Assembly (NCBI GenBank): GCA_024225635.1
Contig: JAAEMK010001070.1
Location: 1-64,000 of the forward strand
DNA length: 64,000 nt
DNA from: Desulfobacteraceae bacterium
Lineage (GTDB): Bacteria > Desulfobacterota > Desulfobacteria > Desulfobacterales > Desulfobacteraceae
Reading direction: 5' to 3'
This document shows positions 1 to 12,155 of the stretch, piece by piece. Numbering within the stretch: the first letter of the stretch is position 1; each line of letters starts with the position of its first letter. The notes below the pieces were generated by a model. The model had not been told where the DNA came from. It saw only the letters and a program-made list of their open reading frames with translations, and did no database searches. A program made the position numbers and the translations under genes.

Positions 1-1
1 C

Positions 2-151
2 ATTGAAAACTGGCATGAAAGTATCGGTGATCCAACAATTGCCGACGCAATCCTGGATAGGCTCATTCACAACGCTCACAAGTTCAATTTGAAAGGAGAT
101 TCTATGAGAAAAAGAAGAAAAAACATAGTAAACAAAGAAGAACAGACTTGA
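2..151 (+). CDS. istB: IstB-like ATPase of an IS21-family element, C-terminal end only
   Basis: An open frame enters from the left edge and stops at 149-151, giving 49 residues. It reads [18 protein letters not shown] followed by LKGDSMRK, which is the typical end of IstB, the AAA+ helper ATPase of IS21-family transposition. A basic tail (RKRRK) follows. The rest of the gene and its partner istA must lie to the left of the window. The tandem repeats at 207-290 just downstream fit an IS21 terminus. The family call is firm; completeness cannot be judged here. Confidence 0.85.
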   Translation: MENWHESIGDPTIADAILDRLIHNAHKFNLKGDSMRKRRKNIVNKEEQT

Positions 152-206
152 CTAGGATGAAGAACTTTGAGATATAGGTTTAAGCCAGCGTCGCTCAACT
201 TCGTCC

Positions 207-290
207 ACCTGGACGGAATGCTCTGGAACAGGTGGACGGAATGACCCGGAACGGGTGGACGGAATCGTCCGGAACAGGTGGACGGATTGG
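207..290. repeat. Four tandem 22-23 bp repeats at the probable IS21 right end
   Basis: The core GGTGGACGGAAT recurs, with small changes, starting near 209, 231, 254 and 277, separated by CCGGAAC-type linkers. Ends of IS21-family elements commonly carry several short repeats that bind the transposase, so this is probably the right terminus of the element whose istB ends at 151. The exact last base of the element cannot be fixed; the block-repeat sequence begins at about 303. Confidence 0.6.
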
Positions 291-658
291 CCGGAATACG
301 CACCTGGCCTGCCGGTTGTTAAATTTTAACCATGAAGGACATGAAGGTGGAAATCAAAAACCCTTTATGGTGAAACCGGCTTCTCCCGACTGACGTGCTG
401 ACAACGCTTTGATGTATGATTAAAACAGGCTATAATAAACGGATATGATTAATTAGAAAAATAGTGTTCTAATTAATCCTTGAATTCGGCGCATTCCGAT
501 TCCTTAACCAGTAATTAGCATTACTCGTATGGTAATTTCATTGTTATTCCTGGATGTTAGATCAATGTTTTCCATCCACATAGAGACTGTTCCTCCGGGA
601 GTAAAAGGTGACACTTCATTGACTTGAACTCATTAATAGTCATGACGTATCAAACGCC

Positions 659-680
659 ATATCTTACAATTATAAGATAT
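659..680. repeat. 22-bp palindrome in block copy A
   Basis: ATATCTTA and TAAGATAT form perfect 8-bp arms around CAATTA. The same palindrome is kept at 1355-1376 in copy B although flanking bases differ, so it may be a protein-binding site or cruciform. Confidence 0.6.
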
Positions 681-856
681 AGGTCAAAGGAGAGGTGTCA
701 CAGGCGAGATTGAAAGTGAAATCCGGAATAAATATATCTCAGTATAACTCTTTGGTAGATACTGTCGACTTATCTGCACCAACCAATAAACGACAAGAAC
801 GGGGCACACCAGGATCTTCCCGCCATGGGGGAAAGGGGCGATTTGTAACTACCGAA

Positions 857-893
857 TGTTTAAAAAATGTTCAAAACGTTTAACTTATCAACA
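857..893 (+). repeat. 37-bp origin module 1 (two 11-mers plus DnaA-box-like 9-mer)
   Basis: TGTTTAAAAAA (857-867) is followed directly by TGTTCAAAACG (868-878), then 6 nt, then TTATCAACA (885-893). The second 11-mer starts exactly 17 nt before the 9-mer, as in all other copies. Confidence 0.75.
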
Positions 894-1354
894 TTAAAAT
901 GTCTTCAGCCTCCGGATGCATATTTAAGGGGGTTCAATGGTAATTAATGATTACAGAACCGTTTATAAATCCTGGCCTGCCGGTTGTTAACAATTTTAAC
1001 CATGAAGATCATGAAGGTGGAAATCAAAAATCCTTTATGATGAGACCGGCTTCTCCCGGCTGAGGTACTGAATCGTTACGAACCATTCAACGCTTTGATG
1101 TATGATTCTTAAAACTGCTATAACAAACGGCATATCAGGATATTGGAAAAATAATGTTCTAATTAATTCGTGAATTCGGCGCATTCCGATTCCTTAATCA
1201 GTAAATAGCGTTTTTATTACTCGTGCAGTCATTTCATTGTCATTCATGGATATTAGATCAATATTTCCTATCTGTCTGGAAACTGTTCCCCCCGGAGTAA
1301 AAGGTGACACTTCATTGACTTGAACTCTTTAATAATCATGACGTATCAAACCCT

Positions 1355-1376
1355 ATATCTTACAATTATAAGATAT
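1355..1376. repeat. 22-bp palindrome in block copy B
   Basis: Identical to 659-680: perfect 8-bp arms ATATCTTA/TAAGATAT around CAATTA. Confidence 0.6.
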
Positions 1377-1553
1377 AGGTCAAGGGAGAGGTGTCACAGG
1401 CGAGATTGAAAGTGAAATCCGGAATAAAGATCTTTTCGTACAACTCTTTGGTTGATATTGTCGACTTACCTGTACCAACCAATAAGCGACAAGAATGGGC
1501 CACACCAGGATCTTCCCGCCATGGGGGAGCGGGGACAAATTGTAACTAACGAA

Positions 1554-1590
1554 TGTTAAAAAAATGTTCAAAACTCTCCATTTATCAACA
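1554..1590 (+). repeat. 37-bp origin module 2
   Basis: TGTTAAAAAAA (1554-1564), TGTTCAAAACT (1565-1575), 6 nt, TTATCAACA (1582-1590). Spacing is identical to module 1. Confidence 0.75.
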
Positions 1591-1886
1591 CAAAACCATT
1601 CAAATTCATGAACCAGGTGATGATAATCACAATAAAAAAACAATCGGCAGCCCCCCCAGTTTGAGGGGTCTCTCCTATTATTACAAAACGTTACACCGTT
1701 GTTGACAACTGCGTGATAACGATTGGAACATACCGGGACAAGAACCTCATTTAAAAATACGTTCCGTGACACTCTATATTTGAAAGTCTCAACTCCCCCC
1801 CCCTTACACGATATCTAAACGCCCCCCATGACAGAACGGCCTGGAATCTTCATGTCACTGTGAAAATGAAATTGTAAAACCGCAAT

Positions 1887-1923
1887 TGTTCAAAAAATGT
1901 TCAAAACGTTCGATTTATCAACA
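1887..1923 (+). repeat. 37-bp origin module 3
   Basis: TGTTCAAAAAA (1887-1897), TGTTCAAAACG (1898-1908), 6 nt, TTATCAACA (1915-1923). This is a perfect consensus copy. Confidence 0.75.
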
Positions 1924-2250
1924 CAAAATCCTTAGAAATATGAAAAAAGGGATACAACCCCTTGCCAACAACCATAGGTGACCACAATCTCATTTTTAAA
2001 ACTGCGGCTCCAGTCCTTGCTATGATTGGTCCCCCCCTTTCATTAGAAGAGGTTATATCGTTGTTGACAAATGCATGATGCCATTGAAACATATCGAGGG
2101 GCTTCCTTGAATAAGGCTTTCCCTATATGTAGCTCTTTGCTGAAAATGTCCGCCTCCCCCTGCACCATATATATAAGCGAATCCAATGGAGGGAGAACGA
2201 TCACTGGATCTTCCGGTCACCGGGAAAGAATCGGGTTATAAAGTGGGGAG

Positions 2251-2287
2251 TGTTCAAAAAATGTTCAAAACGCTTAACTTATCAACA
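2251..2287 (+). repeat. 37-bp origin module 4
   Basis: TGTTCAAAAAA (2251-2261), TGTTCAAAACG (2262-2272), 6 nt, TTATCAACA (2279-2287). This is a second perfect consensus copy. Confidence 0.75.
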
Positions 2288-2464
2288 TTAAACTGTTTTC
2301 GACCTTTTAATGCACGTTTTAGAAGGGTAGATCGTCATTGATAAACAAAAGTGGAGGTTCTGAACATACCGGTTCAGAACTCTGAATAACACAGAACGCA
2401 TAAAAACGCATAACCCTCTGATATTTTGGGCGGAATATATAAGATTCACCTCTGATCGATAAAA

Positions 2465-2501
2465 TGTTCAATAAATGTCAAGAACCTCCAACTATTCGAC
2501 A
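2465..2501 (+). repeat. 37-bp origin module 5, degenerate
   Basis: TGTTCAATAAA (2465-2475), TGTCAAGAACC (2476-2486), 6 nt, TATTCGACA (2493-2501). The bases have drifted but the spacing is unchanged, which argues that it is a relic or weak copy rather than chance. Confidence 0.45.
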
Positions 2502-2588
2502 CGGTTTTCGATTGTTTACAAAACCGGCCGGTTTTAAAACGAACTCTAAACCCTGTACGACAAAAACACTGAACTGATTTATTCAATA

Positions 2589-2616
2589 GTTTAAAAGGGT
2601 TAGACCCCTTTTAAAC
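2589..2616. repeat. Perfect 11-bp hairpin in the AT-rich pre-dnaN stretch
   Basis: GTTTAAAAGGG (2589-2599) and CCCTTTTAAAC (2606-2616) are exact reverse complements around a 6-nt loop, followed by TTTT. It could act as a terminator that shields the origin from dnaN-directed transcription, or as a structural origin element. The sequence does not decide between these. Confidence 0.5.
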
Positions 2617-2752
2617 TTTTAAACACGGCTTATTATTTATTATTATCAAATATATAGATATTAAAAAACAACATACACCCATTCAGTTTGATTCAGAGAC
2701 CCACCTATTTATTCTATTGAAAAAATCCTTTAAAATGATATATTTCATAAAT

Positions 2753-2782
2753 TTGACACAGCATTGATAAATATTTTATATA
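2753..2782 (+). promoter_or_regulatory. Probable sigma-70 promoter of dnaN
   Basis: TTGACA at 2753-2758 matches the -35 consensus. TTTATA/TATATA at 2775-2782 lies 16-18 bp downstream as a -10, about 25 bp before the dnaN ATG at 2805. Confidence 0.5.
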
Positions 2783-2804
2783 TAAAAAGATCTTAGGTAT
2801 TTAA

Positions 2805-6357
<3,553 letters not shown>

Positions 6358-6390
6358 TCCCTTGCGGTAAGCCGTTAAAATAAACCCATC

Positions 6391-6427
6391 AAAAAGCAGT
6401 GGAAGTTAATTCCACTGCTTTTTTTTT
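6391..6427 (+). terminator. Intrinsic terminator of dnaN-gyrB
   Basis: A 14-bp stem (6391-6404 with 6410-6423, core GCAGTGGAA/TTCCACTGC) closes a 5-nt loop and ends in a long T run. It lies 34 bp after the gyrB stop. Confidence 0.9.
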
Positions 6428-6574
6428 GCCCTCCCGTTAAAAAAATTAAATATTGACAGGGGCGTTGGCTGCGTATTAGACAACACGCTATGGTTTTGGA
6501 GTAGATAGGTATAGGTCTATACATTAGGTTTTTTAATTTGGACAACTTCTGTAACGTAACGTAAAGGAATGGAA

Positions 6575-7594
6575 ATGTATTTAAGGAAAATCGTTGTATT
6601 TCTATGTGTATCGTTTTTGACCCTCGCCTCCACGGGTCTTGCCTCCACCCTTGAGGATGTCAAGGCCAGGGGCGTGTTAAACTGCGGCATCAGCGAAGGG
6701 GTGCCCGGGTTTTCCATCCCTGACTCCACCGGCCGATGGGTGGGATTTGACGTGGACATGGCCCGGGCGGTGGCGGCCACCGTGCTCAAGAACAAAGATA
6801 AGATCAAGTTCGTCCCCCTGGCATCCAAGCAGAAGATTGTTGCCGTGTCCTCGGGCCAGGTGGATCTCACCTCCAGGACCACCACCTGGACATTGAAGCG
6901 GGACGCAAAGCAGGGGGTGGATTTCACCACCATCGTCTTTTACGACGGCCAGGGATTCATGATTCCGAAAGCCATGGGGATCACATCGGCCAGGGACCTT
7001 GACGGCGCTTCCGTGTGCGTCACCGCCGGCACCACCTCGGAGCTCAATGTGGCCGACTTTGCAAGGGCCAACAACATCAAGCTCGAAATCGTCGTGTTCG
7101 ACGGCAAAAAAGAGGCGCTGAACGCCTATGCTTCCGGCCGGTGCGACGTATTTACCACGGATATCAGCCAGCTTGCCTCCCTTCGTTCCACCCTTGCCAA
7201 ACCCGCGGATCATACCATCCTGCCGGAGGTGCTTTCCAAGGAGCCCCTCTCCCCACTGGTCCGCCACGGTGACAACCAGTGGAAGGACATCGTGACCTGG
7301 GTGATCAACGGCCTGATCGCCGCCGAAGAGCACGGCATTACCAAGGCCAATGTGCTTGATATCAAGGCGACCTCCAAAAACCCCGTTGTCCAGCGCATGC
7401 TCGGCAAGTCCGGGGACACCGGTTCCTATCTCGGCCTTGACAAGGAGTGGCTTGTGCGGGCCATCCAGGCCGTGGGCAATTACGGTGAGATCTACCAGCG
7501 CCATTTCGGTCCCGACACCCGGCTGAACATTCCCAGGGGGATCAACAACCTCTGGACAAAGGGCGGACAGCACTACGCCCTTCCCATCCGATAG
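6575..7594 (+). CDS. aapJ: Periplasmic amino-acid-binding protein of an AapJQMP-type ABC transporter
   Basis: The protein starts with a signal peptide (IVVFLCVSFLTLASTGLAS) and continues as a type-II substrate-binding protein. It has the AapJ/BztA pattern: GVLNCGISEGVPGFS, GRWVGFDVDMARAVAA, DLTSRTTTWTLKRD and the C-terminal NIPRGINNLWTKGGQHYALPIR region, split here by positions about 315-339. This subfamily takes up a broad range of L-amino acids. ATG 6575 is chosen because AAGGA at 6564-6568 is 6 nt upstream; ATG 6569 would overlap that site. A terminator-like hairpin separates it from the permease genes, which would raise binding-protein expression over the rest. Confidence 0.9.
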   Translation: MYLRKIVVFLCVSFLTLASTGLASTLEDVKARGVLNCGISEGVPGFSIPDSTGRWVGFDVDMARAVAATVLKNKDKIKFVPLASKQKIVAVSSGQVDLTSRTTTWTLKRDAKQGVDFTTIVFYDGQGFMIPKAMGITSARDLDGASVCVTAGTTSELNVADFARANNIKLEIVVFDGKKEALNAYASGRCDVFTTDISQLASLRSTLAKPADHTILPEVLSKEPLSPLVRHGDNQWKDIVTWVINGLIAAEEHGITKANVLDIKATSKNPVVQRMLGKSGDTGSYLGLDKEWLVRAIQAVGNYGEIYQRHFGPDTRLNIPRGINNLWTKGGQHYALPIR

Positions 7595-7670
7595 TCCCCT
7601 GTTATAGCGCATCGCATATGAATTGAGCCCATACCAGGTATCAATTATCGTGCAAACATCCATAACCATG

Positions 7671-7705
7671 CAGCCAGGGGCGGTTTCAGGCCCCTGGCTG
7701 TTTTT
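7671..7705 (+). terminator. Intercistronic attenuator between aapJ and aapQ
   Basis: Perfect 11-bp arms CAGCCAGGGGC (7671-7681) and GCCCCTGGCTG (7690-7700) are followed by TTTTT. It lies inside the operon, 21 bp before the aapQ start, so it probably lets only part of the transcripts continue into the permease genes. It may also protect the 3' end of aapJ mRNA. Confidence 0.85.
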
Positions 7706-7725
7706 CAACCATACAGGCGTATCCA

Positions 7726-8886
7726 TTGAAACGAGCTGAATCCTTCCTCACCAGAGATAATTTGAAAAACATGGCCCTGCAGATGGCGGTGCTCGGTGTG
7801 ATCTTCTATGCCTGCCATGGGCTTCTGATCAATACCCAGGCAAACCTTGAGGCCAGGAACATCGCTTCCGGCTTCGGGTTCCTCTCCCTTGAATCGGGCA
7901 TGCCCATCAGTAATTCGCTTTTGCCTTACACCCCGGCAGACTCCTATGGATATGCGTTTTTCATGGGGATCGCCAACACGGTGTTCGTGTCCGTTATCGG
8001 CATCATTCTCTCCACCCTCCTGGGCATTACCATCGGCGTTGCCAGGGTGTCGAGCAACTGGCTCGTGGCAAAGCTTGCCGAGATCTATGTGGAGGTGTTG
8101 CGAAACATTCCCCTGCTGCTCATCCTTTTTTTCACCTATTCCATCGTTCTTGCGGCCCTGCCCGTGCCAAGAAAAAGCCTTGCGCCCCTGGCCGGGGTGT
8201 TCCTCAACAACCGGGGCATCTATCTGCCCAGGCCCGTGTTCGAGCCGGGCATGACCGCCGTCCTGATCGCCCTTGGGGCGGGCATCATCGGGGCCATGGT
8301 GATCCTTATGATGGCGCGGCGAATCCATGACAGGACGGGCAAAGTGATTCCGGGGGCAAGCCTGGCTTTCCTTGCCGTGGCGGGACTGCCCCTGGCGGTC
8401 TTTTTCATGGCCGGTTGTCCCGTGACCCTGGAGCATGCCGTTCTCAAGGGGTTCAACTTTCGCGGCGGCCTTGTGATCCGGCCGGAATTTTCCGCCCTGA
8501 TGGCGGGTCTCATCCTTTACACCGCCGCCTTTATCGGCGAGAATGTCAGGAGCGGCATCCAGTCCGTGGACCCGGGCCAGATCAACGCTTCCAAGGCCCT
8601 GGGACTCACCCCCGGGCTCACCATGCGGCGCATTGTGCTGCCCCAGGCCCTGCGGGTGATCATTCCCGCCACCACCAACGATTATGCAAGCCTTGTCAAG
8701 AACTCCTCCCTGGCCGTTGCCATCGGCTATCCCGACATGGTCTCCGTGGGGGGCACCATCATCGGCCAGAACGACCAGGCCATCGAGATTATCGCCATGT
8801 GGATGGGGGTCTATATGACCATCAACCTCCTCATCTCCCTCGTAATGAACTGGCTGAACTCACGGGTTCAGCTGATCGGCAGGTAA
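7726..8886 (+). CDS. aapQ: Amino-acid ABC transporter permease, AapQ type
   Basis: A 386-residue inner-membrane permease. It shows the AapQ layout of an N-terminal membrane helix, a long periplasmic insert and the HisM-type core. The sequences ANTVFVSVIGIILSTLLGI and YVEVLRNIPLLL are typical of polar amino-acid permeases, and the EAA-type loop reads ASKALGLTPGLTMRRIVLPQ near residue 290. The frame opens with TTG at 7726, with AGG about 8 nt upstream; no ATG or GTG fits as well. It would pair with AapM to form the membrane channel. Confidence 0.88.
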   Translation: MKRAESFLTRDNLKNMALQMAVLGVIFYACHGLLINTQANLEARNIASGFGFLSLESGMPISNSLLPYTPADSYGYAFFMGIANTVFVSVIGIILSTLLGITIGVARVSSNWLVAKLAEIYVEVLRNIPLLLILFFTYSIVLAALPVPRKSLAPLAGVFLNNRGIYLPRPVFEPGMTAVLIALGAGIIGAMVILMMARRIHDRTGKVIPGASLAFLAVAGLPLAVFFMAGCPVTLEHAVLKGFNFRGGLVIRPEFSALMAGLILYTAAFIGENVRSGIQSVDPGQINASKALGLTPGLTMRRIVLPQALRVIIPATTNDYASLVKNSSLAVAIGYPDMVSVGGTIIGQNDQAIEIIAMWMGVYMTINLLISLVMNWLNSRVQLIGR

Positions 8887-8889
8887 ACC

Positions 8890-9987
8890 ATGGAAACAGC
8901 AACCCTATCATCCGTCCGGCTCAAGACCTTTGTCCCCAGCCCGGACAAGGCGCCTCCCTTGGTCTCCTCCGGTGTGATCGGCTGGATGCGTGTCAATCTG
9001 TTCAACTCCCCATTCAACTCGGTGTTGACCGTGGCGGCCTTTTTCATCCTGTACAAGGCGCTGCCGCCCCTTATCTCCTGGGCATTCATTGACGCGTCCT
9101 GGCTTGCGCCCTCGCCGGAACACGAGGGCGCCTGCTGGGCATTCATCGTCAACAAGTTCAGGGTGCTCATGGTGGGACTCTATCCCGGGGAGCTACTTTG
9201 GCGTCCCATGGCCGTGGCCGCCATTGTGGCGGTCCTCTCGGTGGTGACCGTGGCAAGGCGGGTTTCCACCCGGCTGTTGATTCTCCTGTGGTACATCCTG
9301 CCGGTGGGACTCTTTTTCATCATCAACGGCGGTTTTGGCCTGCCTAAAGTGGAGCAGTCCCTCTGGGGCGGGCTCATGCTCAGCATGGGCCTTGCCGTGA
9401 TCGGGATTCTTTTCTCCCTTCCATTCGGCATCCTTTTGGCCCTGGGCCGAAGATCACAGCTCGCCGTTGTCAGGACCCTCTGCACCGGGATCATCGAGTG
9501 TGTCCGGGGGGTGCCGCTGATCACCATCCTGTTCATGGCATCAGTGATGCTGCCGATTTTCCTGCCCCAGGGCGTGAACATCAACAATCTCCTTCGGGTT
9601 CAGATCGGTATCATCCTTTTCTCCTCCGCGTACATGGCCGAGGTGGTCAGGGGCGGACTCCAGGCGATCCCTGTGGGCCAGTTCGAGGCGGCAGGGTCTC
9701 TGGGACTCAAACCCTGGCAGACAATGGTGTATGTGGTGCTGCCCCAGGCGTTGCGCCATGTGGTGCCCTCCCTGATCGGCCGGTGCGTGGCCCTGTTCAA
9801 GGACACTTCCCTTGTGATCATTGTGGGCCTGTTGGACTTTCTGGGGATGGTGAAGGCGTCGGCCCAGGATCCCCAATGGCTGGGATACGATGCCGAGGCG
9901 TATGTATTCTGCGCCTTTGTGTACTGGATAATCTGTTTCTCCATGAGCCGGTACGGGCGATCCATCGAGAGGCGCAACCAATGGTAG
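8890..9987 (+). CDS. aapM: Amino-acid ABC transporter permease, AapM type
   Basis: A 365-residue permease, the partner of AapQ. Several hydrophobic helices precede the conserved core [16 protein letters not shown] and the EAA loop [20 protein letters not shown]. The start ATG lies 3 nt after the aapQ stop, indicating translational coupling. The stop overlaps the region just before the ATPase gene. Together with AapQ it should form the heterodimeric channel for amino acids. Confidence 0.88.
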   Translation: METATLSSVRLKTFVPSPDKAPPLVSSGVIGWMRVNLFNSPFNSVLTVAAFFILYKALPPLISWAFIDASWLAPSPEHEGACWAFIVNKFRVLMVGLYPGELLWRPMAVAAIVAVLSVVTVARRVSTRLLILLWYILPVGLFFIINGGFGLPKVEQSLWGGLMLSMGLAVIGILFSLPFGILLALGRRSQLAVVRTLCTGIIECVRGVPLITILFMASVMLPIFLPQGVNINNLLRVQIGIILFSSAYMAEVVRGGLQAIPVGQFEAAGSLGLKPWQTMVYVVLPQALRHVVPSLIGRCVALFKDTSLVIIVGLLDFLGMVKASAQDPQWLGYDAEAYVFCAFVYWIICFSMSRYGRSIERRNQW

Positions 9988-9998
9988 TGGAGGAGTCA

Positions 9999-10736
9999 AT
10001 GGACAACACACCGGTGATCGAGATCAGGGATCTGAACAAGTGGTACGGGAACTTCCATGTACTCAAAAATATCAACCTCTGTGTGGACAGTGGTGAAGTG
10101 GTGGTGGTCTGCGGGCCGTCCGGTTCCGGCAAGTCCACCCTGATCCGGTGCATCAACAGGATCGAGGAGCACCAGGCCGGGACCATCCGGGTCAAGGGCA
10201 TGGAGCTCACCGGCCGGATGAAAAACATCGCCGGCATCCGCAGGGAGGTGGGCATGGTGTTCCAGCAATTTGATCTTTTTCCCCACCTGACCATCCTGGA
10301 GAACCTGACCCTTGCCCCCACCTGGGTGCGCAGGATGTCCAAAAAGGCGGCCGAGGCCCTTGCCATGGAGCGGCTGGACCGGGTGCAGCTTAAGGACCAG
10401 GCCCGGAAGTATCCGGGCCAGCTTTCCGGGGGCCAGCAGCAGCGGGTGGCCATTGCAAGGGCCCTGTGCATGAATCCCGAGATTTTGCTTTTTGACGAAC
10501 CCACCTCGGCCCTGGACCCGGAGATGATCAAGGAGGTGCTGGACGTGATGCAGCAGCTGGCAGGGGAGGGGATCACCATGATCTGCGTGACCCACGAGAT
10601 GGGGTTCGCCCGGAAGGTGGCCGACCGGGTGATATTCATGGATTCGGGCGAGATCGTTGAGGAGAACGATCCTGAAACCTTTTTCACCCGGCCCCAATGG
10701 GACAGGACGGAAGCCTTTTTAAGTCAGATCATTTAG
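9999..10736 (+). CDS. aapP: Amino-acid ABC transporter ATP-binding protein, AapP type
   Basis: A 245-residue ATPase that powers the AapQM channel. Walker A is GPSGSGKST, the Q-loop region is [19 protein letters not shown], the signature is LSGGQQQR, Walker B is [14 protein letters not shown], and the switch histidine is in [11 protein letters not shown] 9999 is chosen because GGAGGA (9989-9994) is just upstream. A longer in-frame reading from further upstream overlaps aapM and is rejected. This completes the order J-Q-M-P seen in general amino-acid permeases. Confidence 0.93.
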   Translation: MDNTPVIEIRDLNKWYGNFHVLKNINLCVDSGEVVVVCGPSGSGKSTLIRCINRIEEHQAGTIRVKGMELTGRMKNIAGIRREVGMVFQQFDLFPHLTILENLTLAPTWVRRMSKKAAEALAMERLDRVQLKDQARKYPGQLSGGQQQRVAIARALCMNPEILLFDEPTSALDPEMIKEVLDVMQQLAGEGITMICVTHEMGFARKVADRVIFMDSGEIVEENDPETFFTRPQWDRTEAFLSQII

Positions 10737-10748
10737 CGCGGCCGGCGG

Positions 10749-11954
10749 TCAATCGTCAATGGCGGCAAGGGCGGTTTCAAGGTCGTCCATGATGTCGTCC
10801 GGGTGTTCCAGGCCCAGGGAAAGGCGCACCAGGCCCTGGTCGATGCCGGCCGCCCTGAGGTCCGCTTCCGAGTAGGTGGAGTGGGTCATGGAGGCGGGAT
10901 GCTGGATCAGGGTATCGCAATCCCCGAGGCTCACGGCCAGGGTGCATAGTTCCACGCGGTTAAGGAGGGTCCTTGCTGCGGCCCTGCCCCCCTTGAGTTC
11001 AAACCCCAGGATGCCGCTGAACTGCTTCATCTGTTTTTGGGCCAGCAGGTGGTCCGGGTGGGAGCCAAGGCCCGGGTAGTAGACCTGGCTGACCTTGGGA
11101 TGGTTTTCAAGCCACATGGCGACCTTGAGGGCCGTGCTGCTGTGCCGGTCCATGCGAATGGCCAGGGTTTTCAAGCCCCTCAGGATCAGCCAGGCGTTGA
11201 AGGGGCTTACGGCCGGTCCGAAGTGGTCCATGTATTCGGTTCTGATGCGCTGGATCATGGCCCCGTCCCCGATCACCATGCCGGCGATGATATCCCCGTG
11301 GCCCCCCAGGTATTTGGTGGCCGAGTGGATCACCAGGTGGGCGCCCATATCCAGGGGTTTCTGGAGATAGGGGCTGGCAAAGGTGTTGTCCACCACCAGG
11401 GGAATCCGGTGCTGATCGGCAAGGGTGGCCCACAACTCGATGTTGATGATGGAAAGGGTGGGGTTTGCCGGGGTTTCGATAAACAGAAACCGGGTGTCGG
11501 CGTCCATGAGGGAGGCGACCCGGTCGATGGTGTTGGTCTTCACCGGGGAGACGAACCGGGGGGAGATATTGAACTTTCGCAAATGATCTTTAAACAGGGC
11601 AAAGGTGCCGCCGTACACGGAATTGCAGGCCACGAAATTATCGCCTGGGCCGGCCAGGGTCATGGTCACGGCGGCGATGGCGGCCATGCCCGATGCCGTT
11701 GCGATGGCAGCCTCTCCCCCTTCCAGGAGGGCCATTTTCTCCTGGAGAAGATCCACCGTGGGGTTGGCGATCCGGGTGTATACATAGCCTTGCCGGCTGC
11801 CGTCAAACACCCCTGCGCCCTGGTCGAAATCGTTGAACTTAAAGGTGGATGTCATGTGGATGGGGGCGACCAGATCCTGGGTTGAGATGTGGGAATTATC
11901 AATGCCGTGGACGATGTTGGTCTCTTCGGAGAACCGATTTTTTTTGGTTGCCAT
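10749..11954 (-). CDS. PLP-dependent Cys/Met metabolism enzyme, methionine gamma-lyase-like
   Basis: A 401-residue cystathionine gamma-synthase/lyase-family enzyme. The PLP lysine is in SATKYLGGHGD (K214), the cofactor aspartate in VVDNTFASP (D189) and the active tyrosine in NSVYGGTFAL (Y114). The overall sequence and TLIQHPASMTHS near the C-terminus resemble methionine gamma-lyase, which releases methanethiol, ammonia and 2-oxobutyrate. However, residue 116 is glycine where classical gamma-lyases have cysteine, so cystathionine lyase or O-acetylhomoserine sulfhydrylase activity is possible. A good AGGAGG-type site precedes the ATG. It is convergent with the amino-acid transporter, whose substrates might include methionine; that link is speculative. 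Confidence 0.8.
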   Translation of the reverse strand: MATKKNRFSEETNIVHGIDNSHISTQDLVAPIHMTSTFKFNDFDQGAGVFDGSRQGYVYTRIANPTVDLLQEKMALLEGGEAAIATASGMAAIAAVTMTLAGPGDNFVACNSVYGGTFALFKDHLRKFNISPRFVSPVKTNTIDRVASLMDADTRFLFIETPANPTLSIINIELWATLADQHRIPLVVDNTFASPYLQKPLDMGAHLVIHSATKYLGGHGDIIAGMVIGDGAMIQRIRTEYMDHFGPAVSPFNAWLILRGLKTLAIRMDRHSSTALKVAMWLENHPKVSQVYYPGLGSHPDHLLAQKQMKQFSGILGFELKGGRAAARTLLNRVELCTLAVSLGDCDTLIQHPASMTHSTYSEADLRAAGIDQGLVRLSLGLEHPDDIMDDLETALAAIDD

Positions 11955-12155
11955 AAGCCCCTCCTTTACCGGTATTGTTGAATGGAGACGTCACATCTTG
12001 TCTATGATTATCCAGGTATTCAGGCCGCCCTGTCAATAAAAATCATCCGGCGCGGGAGGGTTGGTCCTGGGGGAGGGCCCTGTAAAGGGTGTTGATATGG
12101 GATCTCCATCAATGGTAAGCTGATTTTACCTGCCAACAAAACAAGGAGAGAGCCC

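Larger units (their letters stand above)
303..893. repeat. Origin-region block repeat, copy A
   Basis: This block starts with CCTGGCCTGCCGGTTGTTAA and ends with the DnaA-box-like TTATCAACA at 885-893. It matches copy B (971-1590) over nearly its whole length with scattered substitutions and small indels, including the shared stretches around the 659-680 palindrome and CCAGGATCTTCCCGCCATGG. The two copies are separated by about 77 bp. The left boundary of copy A abuts the IS21 terminus. Confidence 0.85.
971..1590. repeat. Origin-region block repeat, copy B
   Basis: Diverged direct copy of 303-893, again ending in TTATCAACA (1582-1590). Further right, the weaker units ending near 1923 and 2287 share only parts with it, such as GTTGTTGACAA at about 1699 and 2060 and the C-rich stretches. 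The region therefore appears to have grown by repeated duplication followed by drift. Confidence 0.85.
303..2804. other. Candidate chromosomal origin: AT-rich repetitive non-coding region upstream of dnaN
   Basis: About 2.5 kb without a convincing gene lies directly before dnaN-gyrB. It contains two diverged copies of a roughly 600-bp block (303-893 and 971-1590), five 37-bp modules each ending in a DnaA-box-like 9-mer (consensus TTATCAACA, one base from the usual TTATCCACA), two 22-bp palindromes, an 11-bp perfect hairpin (2589-2616) and a very AT-rich stretch (about 2620-2800) that could serve as an unwinding element. Origins often lie next to dnaN-gyrB, but dnaA is not adjacent here. Origin function is inferred. 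Short open frames in the region are poorly conserved between the repeat copies and are not annotated. Confidence 0.6.

Noticed and set aside
695-883. Short open frame in block copy A of the origin region
   Set aside because: The frame is not kept intact in the homologous copy B, there is no protein family resemblance, and the region is repetitive origin-type DNA.
1380-1772. 130-codon minus-strand frame in the origin region
   Set aside because: Spans a repeat boundary and a DnaA-box-like module, has no ribosome site and does not resemble any protein.
6677-7726. 349-codon frame antisense to aapJ
   Set aside because: Antisense shadow; it also crosses the strong intercistronic terminator.
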